Below are positions 36,443 through 45,253 of a DNA stretch of 64,000 nucleotides, piece by piece. A program made the translations under genes and the position numbers. The first letter of the stretch is position 1. Each line of letters starts with the position of its first letter. The notes under the pieces are model-generated. The model saw nothing but the letters and a program-made list of their open reading frames with translations, was not told the DNA's origin and ran no database searches. Origin of the DNA: Lacticaseibacillus baoqingensis (GTDB lineage: Bacteria > Bacillota > Bacilli > Lactobacillales > Lactobacillaceae); assembly GCF_003946165.1 (NCBI RefSeq), contig NZ_RHOI01000008.1, positions 1 to 64,000 of the forward strand, written 5' to 3'.

Positions 36443-38149
36443 TTATGCTTGTGCGCGCAGTTGGGCTTTGGTTTGATCAGCCAAAGAGAGTAATTCTTCG
36501 GCATGCTGCGTTGCCAGTTCAGTCACCGTATCTCCTGCAATCATCCGTGCGATCTCAGCCACACGCTGCTTTCGATCCAGCCGCACCACTTGCGTCTTTG
36601 TGCGGCCTTTTTGGACGGCCTTTTGGATCAAAAACTCGTGATCACTCATGGCTGCAACTTGCGGTAAATGCGTGATACATAAAACCTGTGAATGTTTTGC
36701 GATCGTGGAGATCTTGTTGGCGATCGCTTGTGCCACTCGTCCTGAGACTCCAGTGTCGACTTCATCAAAGATGATACTGGTGACACCGTCAGATTTGGCA
36801 AAAATCGTCTTCAAAGCCAACATGATCCGTGACAATTCACCGCCACTGGCAATTTTTGCTAAAGGCTTGGCAGCTTCTCCAGGATTGGTTTGAATGTAAA
36901 ATTCAACCTCATCGCTGCCTTCAGGACCCAAGCGTGCGCCGTTAAGCGGCGAGAAATTCACGGAAAACACCGTTTTTGCCATGTATAAGGCCGCCAATTG
37001 TTGATGGATCGCTTTAACCAATTCGCGAGCCGCTTTTTGCCGCGCCTGGCGCAACTGTTTTGCCAACGCCAGTAATTCATCGCGCTGATGCGCGACTTGT
37101 TGATCCAGTCCTTCTTCATCCGCTTCTGTCGATTGCATCACGGCTAGCTCTGCAGCAGCTTTTTTCCCGTAAGCGATGACCGCATCAATACTGTCGCCAT
37201 ACTTGCGCTTCAACTGCACAAACAGCTCCAGTCGTTTTTCGACTTCATCTAAGCGGCCTTCATCCCAGGACAGATCATCCACTTGGCGAGACAGCTCTGC
37301 TTGCACATCTTGCAGACTATAATACGCAGATTCCAGCTCCCCGGCAATATCGTGATACGCCCCATCAAGCTCAGCGATCCCTTGCATCGTCCGCATGGCT
37401 TCGGCCACTTGGTCAAGCGGATTCACTGTTTCATCTGCCAAGATCGCATAGCTGCCGTTAAGCGCAGCGGCGATTTTTTGGTAATTACTCAAGCGGTCTC
37501 GTTCAGCCAGCAAAGCATCTTCTTCACCCGCGTTGAGCTGCGCATTTTGGATCTCTTGCACCTGAAATTGTAACATGTCCAAACGCTGCGCCCATTCTTG
37601 TTCGTTGGCTTGTTTCTTATGCAATGCCGCTTGCGTTTTTTGATACTGCGCGAAGTGCTCATGATACTTGCTGAGCAAAGCCGCCACGGTGTTGCCGGCA
37701 AATTGATCAAGCAAGCCTAAATGCGATTCTGGATGGATCAGCTGTTGATGTTCATTTTGGCCATGGATGTCAACGAGCGTCTCACCGATTTCACGCAAAG
37801 TCGTTGTGTTGACCAAATGTCCATTAACGCGACAAATATTGCGGCCGCTAGCATAGATATCCCGCTGCAGCAACACGCTGTGATCATCACTCACCAGCCC
37901 ATATTTCGTCAATACCTGGACCGTTTTGGGATTGCTTGTAGCATCAAACAACCCTTCAAGCGCTGCTTTAGTCGCACCCGTACGCACAAAATCTGCACTG
38001 CCGCGCCCACCAGCTAACAGGCTGACCGCATCGATAATGATCGATTTGCCCGCGCCTGTTTCCCCAGTCAAGGATGTCATCCCTTGGTCAAAACCCAGCT
38101 CAAGAGATTCGATAATCGCAAAATCATGGATCGCTAATTCTTGAAGCAC
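36443..38149 (-). CDS. recN: DNA repair protein RecN
   Basis: RecN is an SMC-like ATPase acting early at double-strand breaks. The 568-residue protein has Walker A LTGETGAGKSIIIDAV (about 29-44), a coiled-coil middle section with a short interrupting hinge, the signature ASGGELSRIMLALK and Walker B SIIFDEVDTGVSG. The length is normal. It follows argR by four bases, the usual argR-recN pair. Confidence 0.97.
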   Translation of the reverse strand: MLQELAIHDFAIIESLELGFDQGMTSLTGETGAGKSIIIDAVSLLAGGRGSADFVRTGATKAALEGLFDATSNPKTVQVLTKYGLVSDDHSVLLQRDIYASGRNICRVNGHLVNTTTLREIGETLVDIHGQNEHQQLIHPESHLGLLDQFAGNTVAALLSKYHEHFAQYQKTQAALHKKQANEQEWAQRLDMLQFQVQEIQNAQLNAGEEDALLAERDRLSNYQKIAAALNGSYAILADETVNPLDQVAEAMRTMQGIAELDGAYHDIAGELESAYYSLQDVQAELSRQVDDLSWDEGRLDEVEKRLELFVQLKRKYGDSIDAVIAYGKKAAAELAVMQSTEADEEGLDQQVAHQRDELLALAKQLRQARQKAARELVKAIHQQLAALYMAKTVFSVNFSPLNGARLGPEGSDEVEFYIQTNPGEAAKPLAKIASGGELSRIMLALKTIFAKSDGVTSIIFDEVDTGVSGRVAQAIANKISTIAKHSQVLCITHLPQVAAMSDHEFLIQKAVQKGRTKTQVVRLDRKQRVAEIARMIAGDTVTELATQHAEELLSLADQTKAQLRAQA

Positions 38150-38153
38150 GTCA

Positions 38154-38609
38154 TCACCCCACCATCGCGTTAAACATGTCTAACACGGATGCTGCCGCCT
38201 CAGCTGACCGGCAAACGATCAAGATCGCGGCATCGCCGGCGATCGTCGCAAAGATCCGCTGATCTTCCAATTGATCGATCAAATTGCCGACAGCCGGTGC
38301 CGTGCCAGGATTCATCACCAGGTGGACAAACTGGTCCATCTTATCCCCATGACGAAAAGAAGCTGCGATCGTGCGCCGCAGCTTATCCAAAGGCGCCAAT
38401 TGCTTTTCCGGCGGCATGCTGTAGCGATAATGGCCATTAGGCATCGGCACTTTCACGAGCTGCATGTCTTTGATATCCCGTGAGATCGTCGCCTGCGTGA
38501 CCGGCACATCAAGCGCCTCTAAAGCCGTCACAAAGTCGCTTTGCCGTTCGATGACTTCATCTTGGATCAACTGGCGGATATACGCCTGACGTTCACTCTT
38601 TTGCATCAT
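38154..38609 (-). CDS. argR: Arginine repressor ArgR/AhrC
   Basis: A 151-residue transcription factor with an N-terminal winged helix (SERQAYIRQLIQDEVIERQ, then PVTQATISRDIKDM) and a C-terminal arginine-binding and hexamerisation domain (NPGTAPAVGNLIDQL, then GDAAILIVCRS). It represses arginine synthesis and activates catabolism when arginine is abundant. No arginine genes are in the window. It lies in the conserved tlyA-argR-recN group. Confidence 0.95.
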   Translation of the reverse strand: MMQKSERQAYIRQLIQDEVIERQSDFVTALEALDVPVTQATISRDIKDMQLVKVPMPNGHYRYSMPPEKQLAPLDKLRRTIAASFRHGDKMDQFVHLVMNPGTAPAVGNLIDQLEDQRIFATIAGDAAILIVCRSAEAAASVLDMFNAMVG

Positions 38610-38685
38610 GTCACCCGCCTTATCTTAAGATACTACCAGCTTAACGCATTCTGCATAATTTGGCTAGTTTCTGCATAGATATACA

Positions 38686-39507
38686 TTAACGTTTGGGCTT
38701 CAATTCTGCGTACGCCTTGGTCAAGGTCTCGTCAATGCTGACCGTTGGCGAAAGTTTCCCCTGTTCGGCACCATTTTGGAGGTGAATCAAAAATTCAATA
38801 TTTCCTTCACCGCCTTTGATCGGGCTGAAATCCAAACCTAACACGTTATAGCCGGCTGCTAAACTAAAATCAACGATCATTTTCAATACGGCCCGGTGCA
38901 CCGCTGGATCACGCACGATCCCTTTTTTCCCAACATTTGCTGGACCAGCCTCAAACTGGGGTTTGATCAAGGCCACAGCATGCCCGTTTGGCTGTAAGAT
39001 CGCTTTTAAAGGCGGCAAGATCAACTTTAAGGAAATAAACGACACGTCTGTCATGGCAAATTCAACCGGGCCTTGGGTAAAATCTTCAGGCTTGCTGTAC
39101 CGGAAATTTACTCGTTCCATCACGATCACGCGCGGGTCTTCCCGTAATTTCCATGCCAGCTGATTATAGCCAACATCCAAGGCATAACTTTTCTGGGCGC
39201 CATTTTGCAATGCCACATCAGTAAAGCCGCCAGTTGACGCGCCGATATCTAAAACCGTTTTGCCAGTTAAATCAAGATCGAACACCTTCAGTGCTTTAGC
39301 TAATTTCAAACCGCCGCGGCTCACATAAGGCATGGTCTTGCCTTTCACATGCAAGATACTGTCAGCGGCGATCTTCACACCAGGCTTGTCCAACCGCTCG
39401 TTGTTTTGATCATACACTTCCCCTGCCATGACTGCGCGCTTAGCTTGTTCCCGGGATAAAAACAACCCTTGTTCGACTAACAAGACGTCGATCCGTTCTT
39501 TACTCAT
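38686..39507 (-). CDS. tlyA: TlyA family rRNA methyltransferase / hemolysin-like protein
   Basis: A 273-residue protein with an N-terminal S4 RNA-binding domain (ERIDVLLVEQGLFLSREQAKR) and a FtsJ-like methyltransferase core (VLDIGASTGGFTDVAL, about 84-99; ALDVGYNQLAW). TlyA methylates the ribose of C1409/C1920 in mycobacteria; the B. subtilis homologue YqxC is less well studied. It overlaps ispA by four bases and leads into argR. Confidence 0.93.
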   Translation of the reverse strand: MSKERIDVLLVEQGLFLSREQAKRAVMAGEVYDQNNERLDKPGVKIAADSILHVKGKTMPYVSRGGLKLAKALKVFDLDLTGKTVLDIGASTGGFTDVALQNGAQKSYALDVGYNQLAWKLREDPRVIVMERVNFRYSKPEDFTQGPVEFAMTDVSFISLKLILPPLKAILQPNGHAVALIKPQFEAGPANVGKKGIVRDPAVHRAVLKMIVDFSLAAGYNVLGLDFSPIKGGEGNIEFLIHLQNGAEQGKLSPTVSIDETLTKAYAELKPKR

Positions 39508-40376
39508 GCCTTCTCCTTATCGAAATACGTTAAAAATGCCGCTAATTGCGGTGCTGGCCGTGATAACTGCATTAGTGCGGTTTGCGCCAACTGTAATTGT
39601 TCCGCCATTGCTGCTTGTGCTTGAGGCAAGCCGAGTAATCCAGGATAAGTGTTTTTGTGTTCACTCACGTCTTTATTCGCCGTCTTGCCTAACTCGGCGC
39701 TGGTTTTGGTCACATCATTAATATCATCTTGAATCTGAAACGCGATCCCAAAAGCCGCCGCAAAGCGCTGCAAAGCATCAAGATCAGCCGCTGAAATGGC
39801 AGCCAAGATGGCGCCTAAATGCACCGCTGCTTCGATCAAAGCGCCGGTTTTCAAGGCATGTAACTGTTTCAGTTGGGCCAGGGTAAGGTGTTGGCCTTCA
39901 CCTTGCATATCCAATACTTGCCCGCCAACCATGCCATTGGCGCCGACTGCTTGAGCAAATACCTGCAAACACGCTTGCAATTGCGCCGGCGAAGTTTGCG
40001 TTTGCCCCAGCAGCTCAAAAGCGGCACTTTGCAACCCATCACCAGCCAAGATCGCGAGTGCTTCGCCAAATTGCTTATGGCTGGTGGGATGCCCGCGGCG
40101 CAGATCATCATTATCCATCGCCGGCAGGTCATCATGGATCAAGGAATATGTATGCAAGCACTCGATCCCTGCTGCAGCCGGCAACGCTTGCGCCACCTCA
40201 CCGCCAAAAGTATCGACCACCGCTAACAGCAACAGCGGCCGCAAGCGCTTGCCGCCTGCCATCAGCGAATACCGCATCGCCTTGGCCAAAGCTGGCACCA
40301 ACAAATCTTGCAGGTACGCCTCCAAGGTGGCTTTGATTTGTGGCAGATAGGCCTGTGTCCGGGGATCAAGCATCAT
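39504..40376 (-). CDS. ispA: Polyprenyl (farnesyl) diphosphate synthase
   Basis: Condenses IPP with allylic diphosphates to make farnesyl diphosphate for undecaprenyl carriers. The 290-residue protein has the first Asp-rich motif LIHDDLPAMDNDDLRRG (about 81-97), the second QDDINDVT, and the chain-length region AGIECLHTYS upstream. I placed the start at 40376, where ATGATG overlaps the end of xseB; an ATG ten codons upstream sits against AGAGG with too little spacing. It is in the standard xseB-ispA-tlyA order. Confidence 0.93.
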   Translation of the reverse strand: MMLDPRTQAYLPQIKATLEAYLQDLLVPALAKAMRYSLMAGGKRLRPLLLLAVVDTFGGEVAQALPAAAGIECLHTYSLIHDDLPAMDNDDLRRGHPTSHKQFGEALAILAGDGLQSAAFELLGQTQTSPAQLQACLQVFAQAVGANGMVGGQVLDMQGEGQHLTLAQLKQLHALKTGALIEAAVHLGAILAAISAADLDALQRFAAAFGIAFQIQDDINDVTKTSAELGKTANKDVSEHKNTYPGLLGLPQAQAAMAEQLQLAQTALMQLSRPAPQLAAFLTYFDKEKA

Positions 40377-40590
40377 GATCTTGGTCAAATAATTGCGTTT
40401 GACCATCCTCTGTGACCATAGTCGTCACCGCTTGTTCGGCATCTTTGAGCGTCTTTTCAAGCTTTTGACTCAACTGGACGCCAGTTTTGAACTGCTTTAA
40501 TGCTTCTTCCAAAGGCACATCACCTTGTTCTAACCGGGTAACGATTTTTTCAAGTTGTGCGAGATTTTCTTCAAAAGTTGGTTCAGCCAT
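40366..40590 (-). CDS. xseB: Exodeoxyribonuclease VII small subunit
   Basis: A 74-residue subunit with the family motif FEENLAQLEKIVTRLEQGDVP (as FEENLAQLE then LEQGD; about 6-25) and coiled coil after it (LEEALKQFKTGVQL). It binds XseA in exonuclease VII, which degrades single-stranded DNA. The ATG at 40590 overlaps the xseA stop; AAGGAAG lies upstream. Confidence 0.94.
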   Translation of the reverse strand: MAEPTFEENLAQLEKIVTRLEQGDVPLEEALKQFKTGVQLSQKLEKTLKDAEQAVTTMVTEDGQTQLFDQDHDA

Positions 40591-41929
40591 CTTCATGCTT
40601 CCTTTCCAATACGCGCACGGGCACTTGCCCGTCTGCCAAGTGCACCTGTACCTCATCACCAGGGTGATAATCTGCTTGCCGCTTCAGCATTTCCCCGGCG
40701 TCATCGGTGACAAACGCATAGCCGCGGCCAAGGATCTTTAATGGGCTCAAATGGTCCAACCCTTCTGCTGCTGCAGCCAGTGCCTGCCGCTTTTGCGCAA
40801 TGGTTGCCGTCGTTGCATGCAGCAAACGTTGATGCGCATTCACAACTGCTTGCTGGCTGGCGGCCAAGCGCAGCTGTAAGCGGTTCGGGGTCAGTCCAGT
40901 CGCACATAGGGATAAACGGTGTGCAAGTGTTTGCACTTGCATTTGCATGGCCTGTTGCAATCGAGTTTTCAAGCGATCGACGGTTTGACTTTGCTGTTCG
41001 TAAAGCCGCTCAGGTTGAGTCAAAACGACACTGCCGCTGACGTGTGCCACACGTTCTTGTAAACCTGCCAGTCGCGTTTGCATCGCCACATGCAGCCGAG
41101 AGCGGTATTGGCCGATTCCATTCAAAGCATCCACTAAAGTGATCGGCGTCACCAATTCAGCCGCAGCAGTCGGCGTCGCGGCGCGATGATCCGCAATAAA
41201 ATCAACGATGGTCGTATCTGTTTCGTGTCCCACCGAACTCACCACTGGCATCGGCATTTCCGCCAATGCACGAGCCACTTTTTCTTCATTGAACGGCCAC
41301 AAGTCTTCGATCGAACCCCCACCGCGACCAATGATCAGCGCATCAAATGGGCCCATTTTGGTGACTTGCTGCATTTGCGCCACTAAAGAATCTGCCGCGG
41401 CTTCGCCTTGCACCTGGGCAGGAAACAGGGTCAATTGCAAGCTGGGATAACGCCGCGCAACAGTCGTCATAATATCATGGATCACCGCACCGCTGGGGCT
41501 GGTGATCACAGCAACTCGTTTGGGAAACTGGCGCAGGGGCCGCTGATGCTTTTTAAATAAGCCTTCTTGTTCCAATTTCGCCTTGAGTTGCTCATAGGCT
41601 TGATAAAAAGCGCCGACTCCATCTGGCTCCATCCGTTCGATGACGATCTGGTATTGCCCAGAAGCCGAATACATCGTCACTCGCCCAACGACTAAAACCT
41701 TCATGCCTTCTTCCGGCTTAAACTTCAACTTTGAAAACGCCGCTTTAAACATCACGGCACTGATTTTCGCATGGTCATCTTTCAGCGAAAAATATTGGTG
41801 CCCTGGCCGCAAGCGGAAATTCGACAGCTCGCCGGTCAAATAGACCCGGCCTAAATAAGGATCTTGATCAAACTTACGCTTTAAATAAGCCGTCAATGCG
41901 GTCACACTGAGGTACTCATTGTTGCTCAT
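40583..41929 (-). CDS. xseA: Exodeoxyribonuclease VII large subunit
   Basis: The 448-residue catalytic subunit has an N-terminal OB fold (VTALTAYLKRKFD, YLTGELSNF), the catalytic middle domain (VITSPSGAVIHDIM, IIGRGGGSIEDLWPFNEE, SSVGHETDTTIVDFIAD) and a coiled-coil C-terminal half, ending with LGRGYAFVTD. It overlaps folD by 14 bp and xseB by 8 bp, so the group is translationally coupled. Confidence 0.96.
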   Translation of the reverse strand: MSNNEYLSVTALTAYLKRKFDQDPYLGRVYLTGELSNFRLRPGHQYFSLKDDHAKISAVMFKAAFSKLKFKPEEGMKVLVVGRVTMYSASGQYQIVIERMEPDGVGAFYQAYEQLKAKLEQEGLFKKHQRPLRQFPKRVAVITSPSGAVIHDIMTTVARRYPSLQLTLFPAQVQGEAAADSLVAQMQQVTKMGPFDALIIGRGGGSIEDLWPFNEEKVARALAEMPMPVVSSVGHETDTTIVDFIADHRAATPTAAAELVTPITLVDALNGIGQYRSRLHVAMQTRLAGLQERVAHVSGSVVLTQPERLYEQQSQTVDRLKTRLQQAMQMQVQTLAHRLSLCATGLTPNRLQLRLAASQQAVVNAHQRLLHATTATIAQKRQALAAAAEGLDHLSPLKILGRGYAFVTDDAGEMLKRQADYHPGDEVQVHLADGQVPVRVLERKHEDG

Positions 41930-42773
41930 GCACTCGCCTCTTCGCTATTGCAACGGTTTGGATCATCAAACTGGCGATCGTCATCGGCCCTACACCCCCA
42001 GGGACTGGCGTGATCGCGCCAGCAACAGGGGCTACTCCTGCATAGTCAACGTCGCCGACCAACTTGCCAGCGGCATTGCGGTCCATCCCCACGTCAATCA
42101 CGATGGCGCCAGGTTTGACCATGTCGGCCGTGATCATTTCCGGGCGGCCAGTTGCTACCACCAATAGATCTGCAGCACGGGTTTTTTCAGCTAAGGCTTT
42201 GGTGCGGCTGTGCGTCATGGTCACAGTCGCATCATGATTCAACAGCAACGCCGCCATTGGCCGGCCCACGATATTAGAACGTCCGACGATCACCGCATTC
42301 ATCCCGCTAACATCAATTTGATAATACGCTAATAATGCCATGATACCATAAGGCGTGGATGCCACAACCCCAGGTAAATTCGTCCATAAGCGCCCTACAT
42401 TGATCGGATGGAAGCCATCCACATCTTTTTCCGGTGAGATCGACTGGATCACCGCTTGCTCGTCGATCCCAGCTGGCAACGGTAATTGTACCAGGATCCC
42501 GTCAATTGCCGAATCTGCATTCAAATCTGCGATGCGGCCCAATAGTTCCGCTTGGGTAGTCGTTTTTGGCAATTGGATCTGCAGGGAGCGAATCCCTAGA
42601 CTTTCTGCTCGACGGTGCTTGTTACGGACATAGATCGCACTAGCAGGGTCATCCCCAACCAAAATTACCGCTAAAGCGGGTGTTACACCTTGCGCTTTCA
42701 AAGTGGTTACCGTGTTTTTTAAATCTGTCATCAAGGCATCTGCCGTTTTCTTGCCGTCAAGTACAGTGGTCAA
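41916..42773 (-). CDS. folD: Bifunctional methylene-THF dehydrogenase/cyclohydrolase
   Basis: FolD makes 10-formyl-THF for purines and for Fmt. The 285-residue protein has the catalytic Lys and Tyr in VGDDPASAIYVRNKHRRAESLG (as ASAIYVRNK), GILVQLPLP, the NADP-binding VIVGRSNIVGRPMA, and TPVPGGVGPMT. The start is a TTG at 42773 with GGAGGAG upstream; the frame is open further but without a site. A promoter-like TATAAT lies about 50 bases upstream. Confidence 0.95.
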   Translation of the reverse strand: MTTVLDGKKTADALMTDLKNTVTTLKAQGVTPALAVILVGDDPASAIYVRNKHRRAESLGIRSLQIQLPKTTTQAELLGRIADLNADSAIDGILVQLPLPAGIDEQAVIQSISPEKDVDGFHPINVGRLWTNLPGVVASTPYGIMALLAYYQIDVSGMNAVIVGRSNIVGRPMAALLLNHDATVTMTHSRTKALAEKTRAADLLVVATGRPEMITADMVKPGAIVIDVGMDRNAAGKLVGDVDYAGVAPVAGAITPVPGGVGPMTIASLMIQTVAIAKRRVHEQQ

Positions 42774-42856
42774 ATCAAATCTCCTCCTCGGGGAAAGCCC
42801 TGTTATCAATTATGCAATTATACAGTAACAATAATCTAGTATCATCCTATAAATAC

Positions 42857-42887
42857 GAAAAGCCGGTTGCGCAAGGCGCCCCGGCTT
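42857..42887 (-). terminator. nusB terminator
   Basis: AGCCGG (42861-42866) pairs with CCGGCT (42881-42886), with an inner TGCGCAAGGCGCC loop that can pair; the minus strand ends CCGGCTTTTCG. It divides efp-asp23-nusB from folD. Confidence 0.7.
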
Positions 42888-42893
42888 AAGGGA

Positions 42894-43295
42894 TCAATTT
42901 TGATCCGGTTTGACGAAATGAGCTAAAATCCCATTGATGAATTTTGCTGCTTGCTCGTCGGAATATTTTTTTGCCAATTCAATTGCTTCGTTGATCGCAA
43001 CTTTGTCAGGCAATGCCTCATATTGGATCTCATACAAGCCTAACCGAAGCATGATCAAGTCTGGTTTGGTTAGCCGCTCCAAGCGCCAACCCGCCTTTAG
43101 CTTGCCGCTGATGGCCGCATCCAATTCTGCTTGATGCGCCAACACACCATCTACCAACTCAATCATGTAAGCTGGCGTTTCAATGTCTTGAGGCAATGCA
43201 TCGGCATAAACCGCCTCGCGGTCAGCTTCGGGGTTAGCATTCAGTGCAAACAATGCTTTGAATGCCGCCTCACGGATCTCGTGTCTGCCTAACAT
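42894..43295 (-). CDS. nusB: Transcription antitermination factor NusB
   Basis: NusB binds boxA of rRNA transcripts with S10. The 133-residue helical protein has RHEIREAAFKALFAL at the N-terminus, then LTKPDLIMLRLGLYEI and VAINEAIELAKKYSDEQAAKFINGIL (shown in two parts, VAINEAIELAK and AAKFINGIL). It abuts the upstream asp23 gene by one base pair. Confidence 0.96.
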   Translation of the reverse strand: MLGRHEIREAAFKALFALNANPEADREAVYADALPQDIETPAYMIELVDGVLAHQAELDAAISGKLKAGWRLERLTKPDLIMLRLGLYEIQYEALPDKVAINEAIELAKKYSDEQAAKFINGILAHFVKPDQN

Positions 43296-43730
43296 TTAGT
43301 CGTCATCCTCGGTTTCGTTATCATCTTTGAACAAATCATTGGGATCAATTTTAGGCGCTTTTTCTGGAACGACACCTACAACATGGACATTGACCGTATC
43401 TAACGTCAAGTCAGTCATGTACAGCAACTGTTCACGCAATTGTTCTTGCATCGCTAAAGCTACTTTAGGTACGGCCACGCCATAGTTCAAGTAGACATAT
43501 ACATCTGCTTTAAGCTGATCGCCATCAACGGTCAGTTCGACCCCTTTACCGTGGTTGGCTCGACCAAACCACGCATTGATGGTGCTGGCCAGGCTGCCGC
43601 GCATCTGGTAGACCCCATCGACTTGTACCGCAGCGATTCCCAAAATCACTTCTAAAACTTCTGGGACAATCTCAATCGTCCCTTGGGCATCTGTACGGTT
43701 AGCAAGTATGATATTTGTTTCTTCAGCCAT
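43296..43730 (-). CDS. yqhY: Asp23/Gls24 family protein (YqhY)
   Basis: A 144-residue Asp23-domain protein: EIVPEVLEVILGIAAVQVDGV near the N-terminus (as EVLEVILGIAA) and KADVYVYLNYGVAVPKVA in the core. The tail is strongly acidic (DDNETEDDD). In B. subtilis yqhY lies beside accBC and nusB and modulates acetyl-CoA carboxylase; here only nusB and efp are neighbours. It is paralogous to the yloU-like gene at 22430-22792. Confidence 0.93.
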   Translation of the reverse strand: MAEETNIILANRTDAQGTIEIVPEVLEVILGIAAVQVDGVYQMRGSLASTINAWFGRANHGKGVELTVDGDQLKADVYVYLNYGVAVPKVALAMQEQLREQLLYMTDLTLDTVNVHVVGVVPEKAPKIDPNDLFKDDNETEDDD

Positions 43731-43785
43731 GTGGCAGCCTCCTTGAAAACTGTTCGTGTTCGTGTCTACAGTAACCTCAACGTCT

Positions 43786-44343
43786 CTAGGCCCGGGAAAT
43801 ATATGTCCCGTCTTGCGTGTTGATCGTCAACACATCACCTTCATTAACGAAAAATGGTACTTGAACCACCAAGCCCGTCTCCATCGTTGCCGGCTTAGAG
43901 CCGCCAGAAGACGTATTGCCGCGGATCCCAGGTTCGGTTGCTTTGACAGCCAGGTTCACCGTGTTCGGTACTTCAACGCCTAATGTCTCTGCACCGTGCA
44001 TGATGATCTTGACTTCCATGTTTTCCTTCATATACTTCAGTTGCTCACGGATCGAATCGCCTGGCAACGTTAATTGCTCATAGGTTTCCGTATCCATGAA
44101 GACGTAAGAATCGCCATCAGCATATAGGTATTGCATGGTCTTGGTGTCGATCTGCGCTTTTTCAACTTTTTCGGTTGAACGGAATGTCTTTTCCTGCACC
44201 GCACCAGTGCGCAGATTCTTCAAAGTGGAACGTACGAAGGCAGAACCCTTGCCTGGCTTCACATGTTGAAATTCGACAATGCGCCATAAGTCATGATCGA
44301 CTTCGATAGTCAAACCATTTTTAAAATCGTTAACAGAAATCAT
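43786..44343 (-). CDS. efp: Translation elongation factor P
   Basis: EF-P rescues ribosomes stalled at polyproline. The 185-residue protein starts [16 protein letters not shown] and has the modification loop [13 protein letters not shown] (about 28-40), where Lys is at the tip, then two OB folds ending DGTYISRA. It has its own promoter after the pepP stump, GGAGG, and leads to asp23 and nusB. Confidence 0.97.
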   Translation of the reverse strand: MISVNDFKNGLTIEVDHDLWRIVEFQHVKPGKGSAFVRSTLKNLRTGAVQEKTFRSTEKVEKAQIDTKTMQYLYADGDSYVFMDTETYEQLTLPGDSIREQLKYMKENMEVKIIMHGAETLGVEVPNTVNLAVKATEPGIRGNTSSGGSKPATMETGLVVQVPFFVNEGDVLTINTQDGTYISRA

Positions 44344-44376
44344 GTGTTTCCTCCATTATTGTCTCGTACAAGATTA

Positions 44377-44405
44377 ACTATATCAAGCAGGTGTGACCCA
44401 CGCAA
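44377..44405 (-). promoter_or_regulatory. efp promoter
   Basis: TTGCGT (44400-44405), 17-base spacer, TATAGT (44377-44382), about 33 bases before the efp start. The -35 lies at the end of the pepP stump. Confidence 0.7.
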
Positions 44406-44406
44406 G

Positions 44407-44520
44407 TTAAACCCGCACGCCAAAATTCGTCGGCGGGGCTTGCGACGTCAAGACGATCGGGTCGTCTGCCGTGATCAAAACTGAATTTTCGATACGGACA
44501 CCTCCAGTGCCTAGCAATAC
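44407..44520 (-). pseudogene. pepP: 3' remnant of pepP (Xaa-Pro peptidase)
   Basis: The minus-strand frame ending at 44407 reads TGGVRIENSVLITADDPIVL, then T and about a dozen more residues to the stop. This matches the C-terminal end of M24 Xaa-Pro aminopeptidases, usually P-G-V-G-G-V-R-I-E-D-D-V-L-V-T near the last 30 residues. There is no room for the rest of the enzyme (about 330 residues): the rpmA terminator lies directly upstream. In many Bacilli pepP sits at this exact place, between rpmA and efp. No ribosome binding site or start is seen. I read it as a deletion scar of pepP. Confidence 0.75.
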
Positions 44521-44548
44521 TAGGCGCGCCACGTTGTCAAACATAGAC

Positions 44549-44575
44549 AAAAAAACGCTCCGTCGCCGGAGCGTT
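44549..44575 (-). terminator. rpmA terminator
   Basis: AACGCTCCG (44554-44562) pairs with CGGAGCGTT (44567-44575), followed by seven T residues on the minus strand. Confidence 0.9.
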
Positions 44576-44581
44576 CCAAGA

Positions 44582-44872
44582 TTATTCAGCCTTAGCAGCT
44601 GGATAAACAGATACTTGCTTCTTGTCGCGACCGAGACGTTCGAACTTAACGACGCCATCAGCCTTAGCAAAAAGAGTATCATCGCCGCCGATACCGACGT
44701 TCAGACCCGGATGGATCTTTGTGCCGCGTTGGCGATACAAGATGTTCCCTGCCAATACGGTTTGGCCATCGGCACGCTTAGCACCTAAACGACGACCCGC
44801 GGAGTTACGGCCGTTGGAAGTCGAGCCGCCCCCCTTATGGTGAGAGAAGAACTGCAAATTCATCTTTAACAT
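44582..44872 (-). CDS. rpmA: 50S ribosomal protein L27 (with cleaved N-terminus)
   Basis: A 96-residue L27. The N-terminus reads [20 protein letters not shown]; in Firmicutes the first nine residues (to the two Phe) are removed by the protease Prp, exposing the tail that reaches the peptidyl transferase centre. The prp gene is next door. GGAGG precedes the ATG. The end of the operon is marked by a strong terminator. Confidence 0.97.
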   Translation of the reverse strand: MLKMNLQFFSHHKGGGSTSNGRNSAGRRLGAKRADGQTVLAGNILYRQRGTKIHPGLNVGIGGDDTLFAKADGVVKFERLGRDKKQVSVYPAAKAE

Positions 44873-44896
44873 GTGGATACACCTCCGAATGTAGAA

Positions 44897-45241
44897 TTAG
44901 GATTGATTAGAAGTTTCGATCTGAACATAATCGCCATACGATTCTGCGATACTCTGCATGGATAACAAAAGGTTTTCCAACAGGATCTGCGCGATGTGCT
45001 GGCTTTCACCAGTTTGGGCTTGATCAACTGTGACCACTAAATGACCACCATTGACCTCATCAGCATCGACATCAGGCGCAAAACCAGCAAGGGCTTCGAT
45101 CCCATTAACGGCACCAATGGAAACGGCAGAAACTGCCGCACAAACGATGTCTTGGCCGTATGCACCAGAATCAGCATGGCCGGTCATGGCAAAACGGACT
45201 AAGTTACCCCGCACATCGCGGGTAAAACGTGCTTTGATCAT
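44897..45241 (-). CDS. prp: Ribosomal-processing cysteine protease Prp
   Basis: A 114-residue protease that cleaves the N-terminal extension of L27. The catalytic His is in MTGHADSG (about 19-26) and Cys in DIVCAAVSA (about 31-39), both conserved in the family. It lies between rplU and rpmA, and the L27 encoded here carries the cleavage site NLQFF-SHH, so protease and substrate match. Confidence 0.95.
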   Translation of the reverse strand: MIKARFTRDVRGNLVRFAMTGHADSGAYGQDIVCAAVSAVSIGAVNGIEALAGFAPDVDADEVNGGHLVVTVDQAQTGESQHIAQILLENLLLSMQSIAESYGDYVQIETSNQS

Positions 45242-45253
45242 GTATTTTGCCGA

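Noticed and set aside
38610-38690. ARG-box-like repeats (TCTGCATA twice) before argR
   Set aside because: They do not fit the TGAAT-type ARG box well enough, and the spacing is not that of known operators.
44407-44682. 91-codon frame covering the rpmA end, its terminator and the pepP stump as one gene
   Set aside because: It crosses the rpmA coding end and terminator in another frame. Only its last third resembles a protein family.
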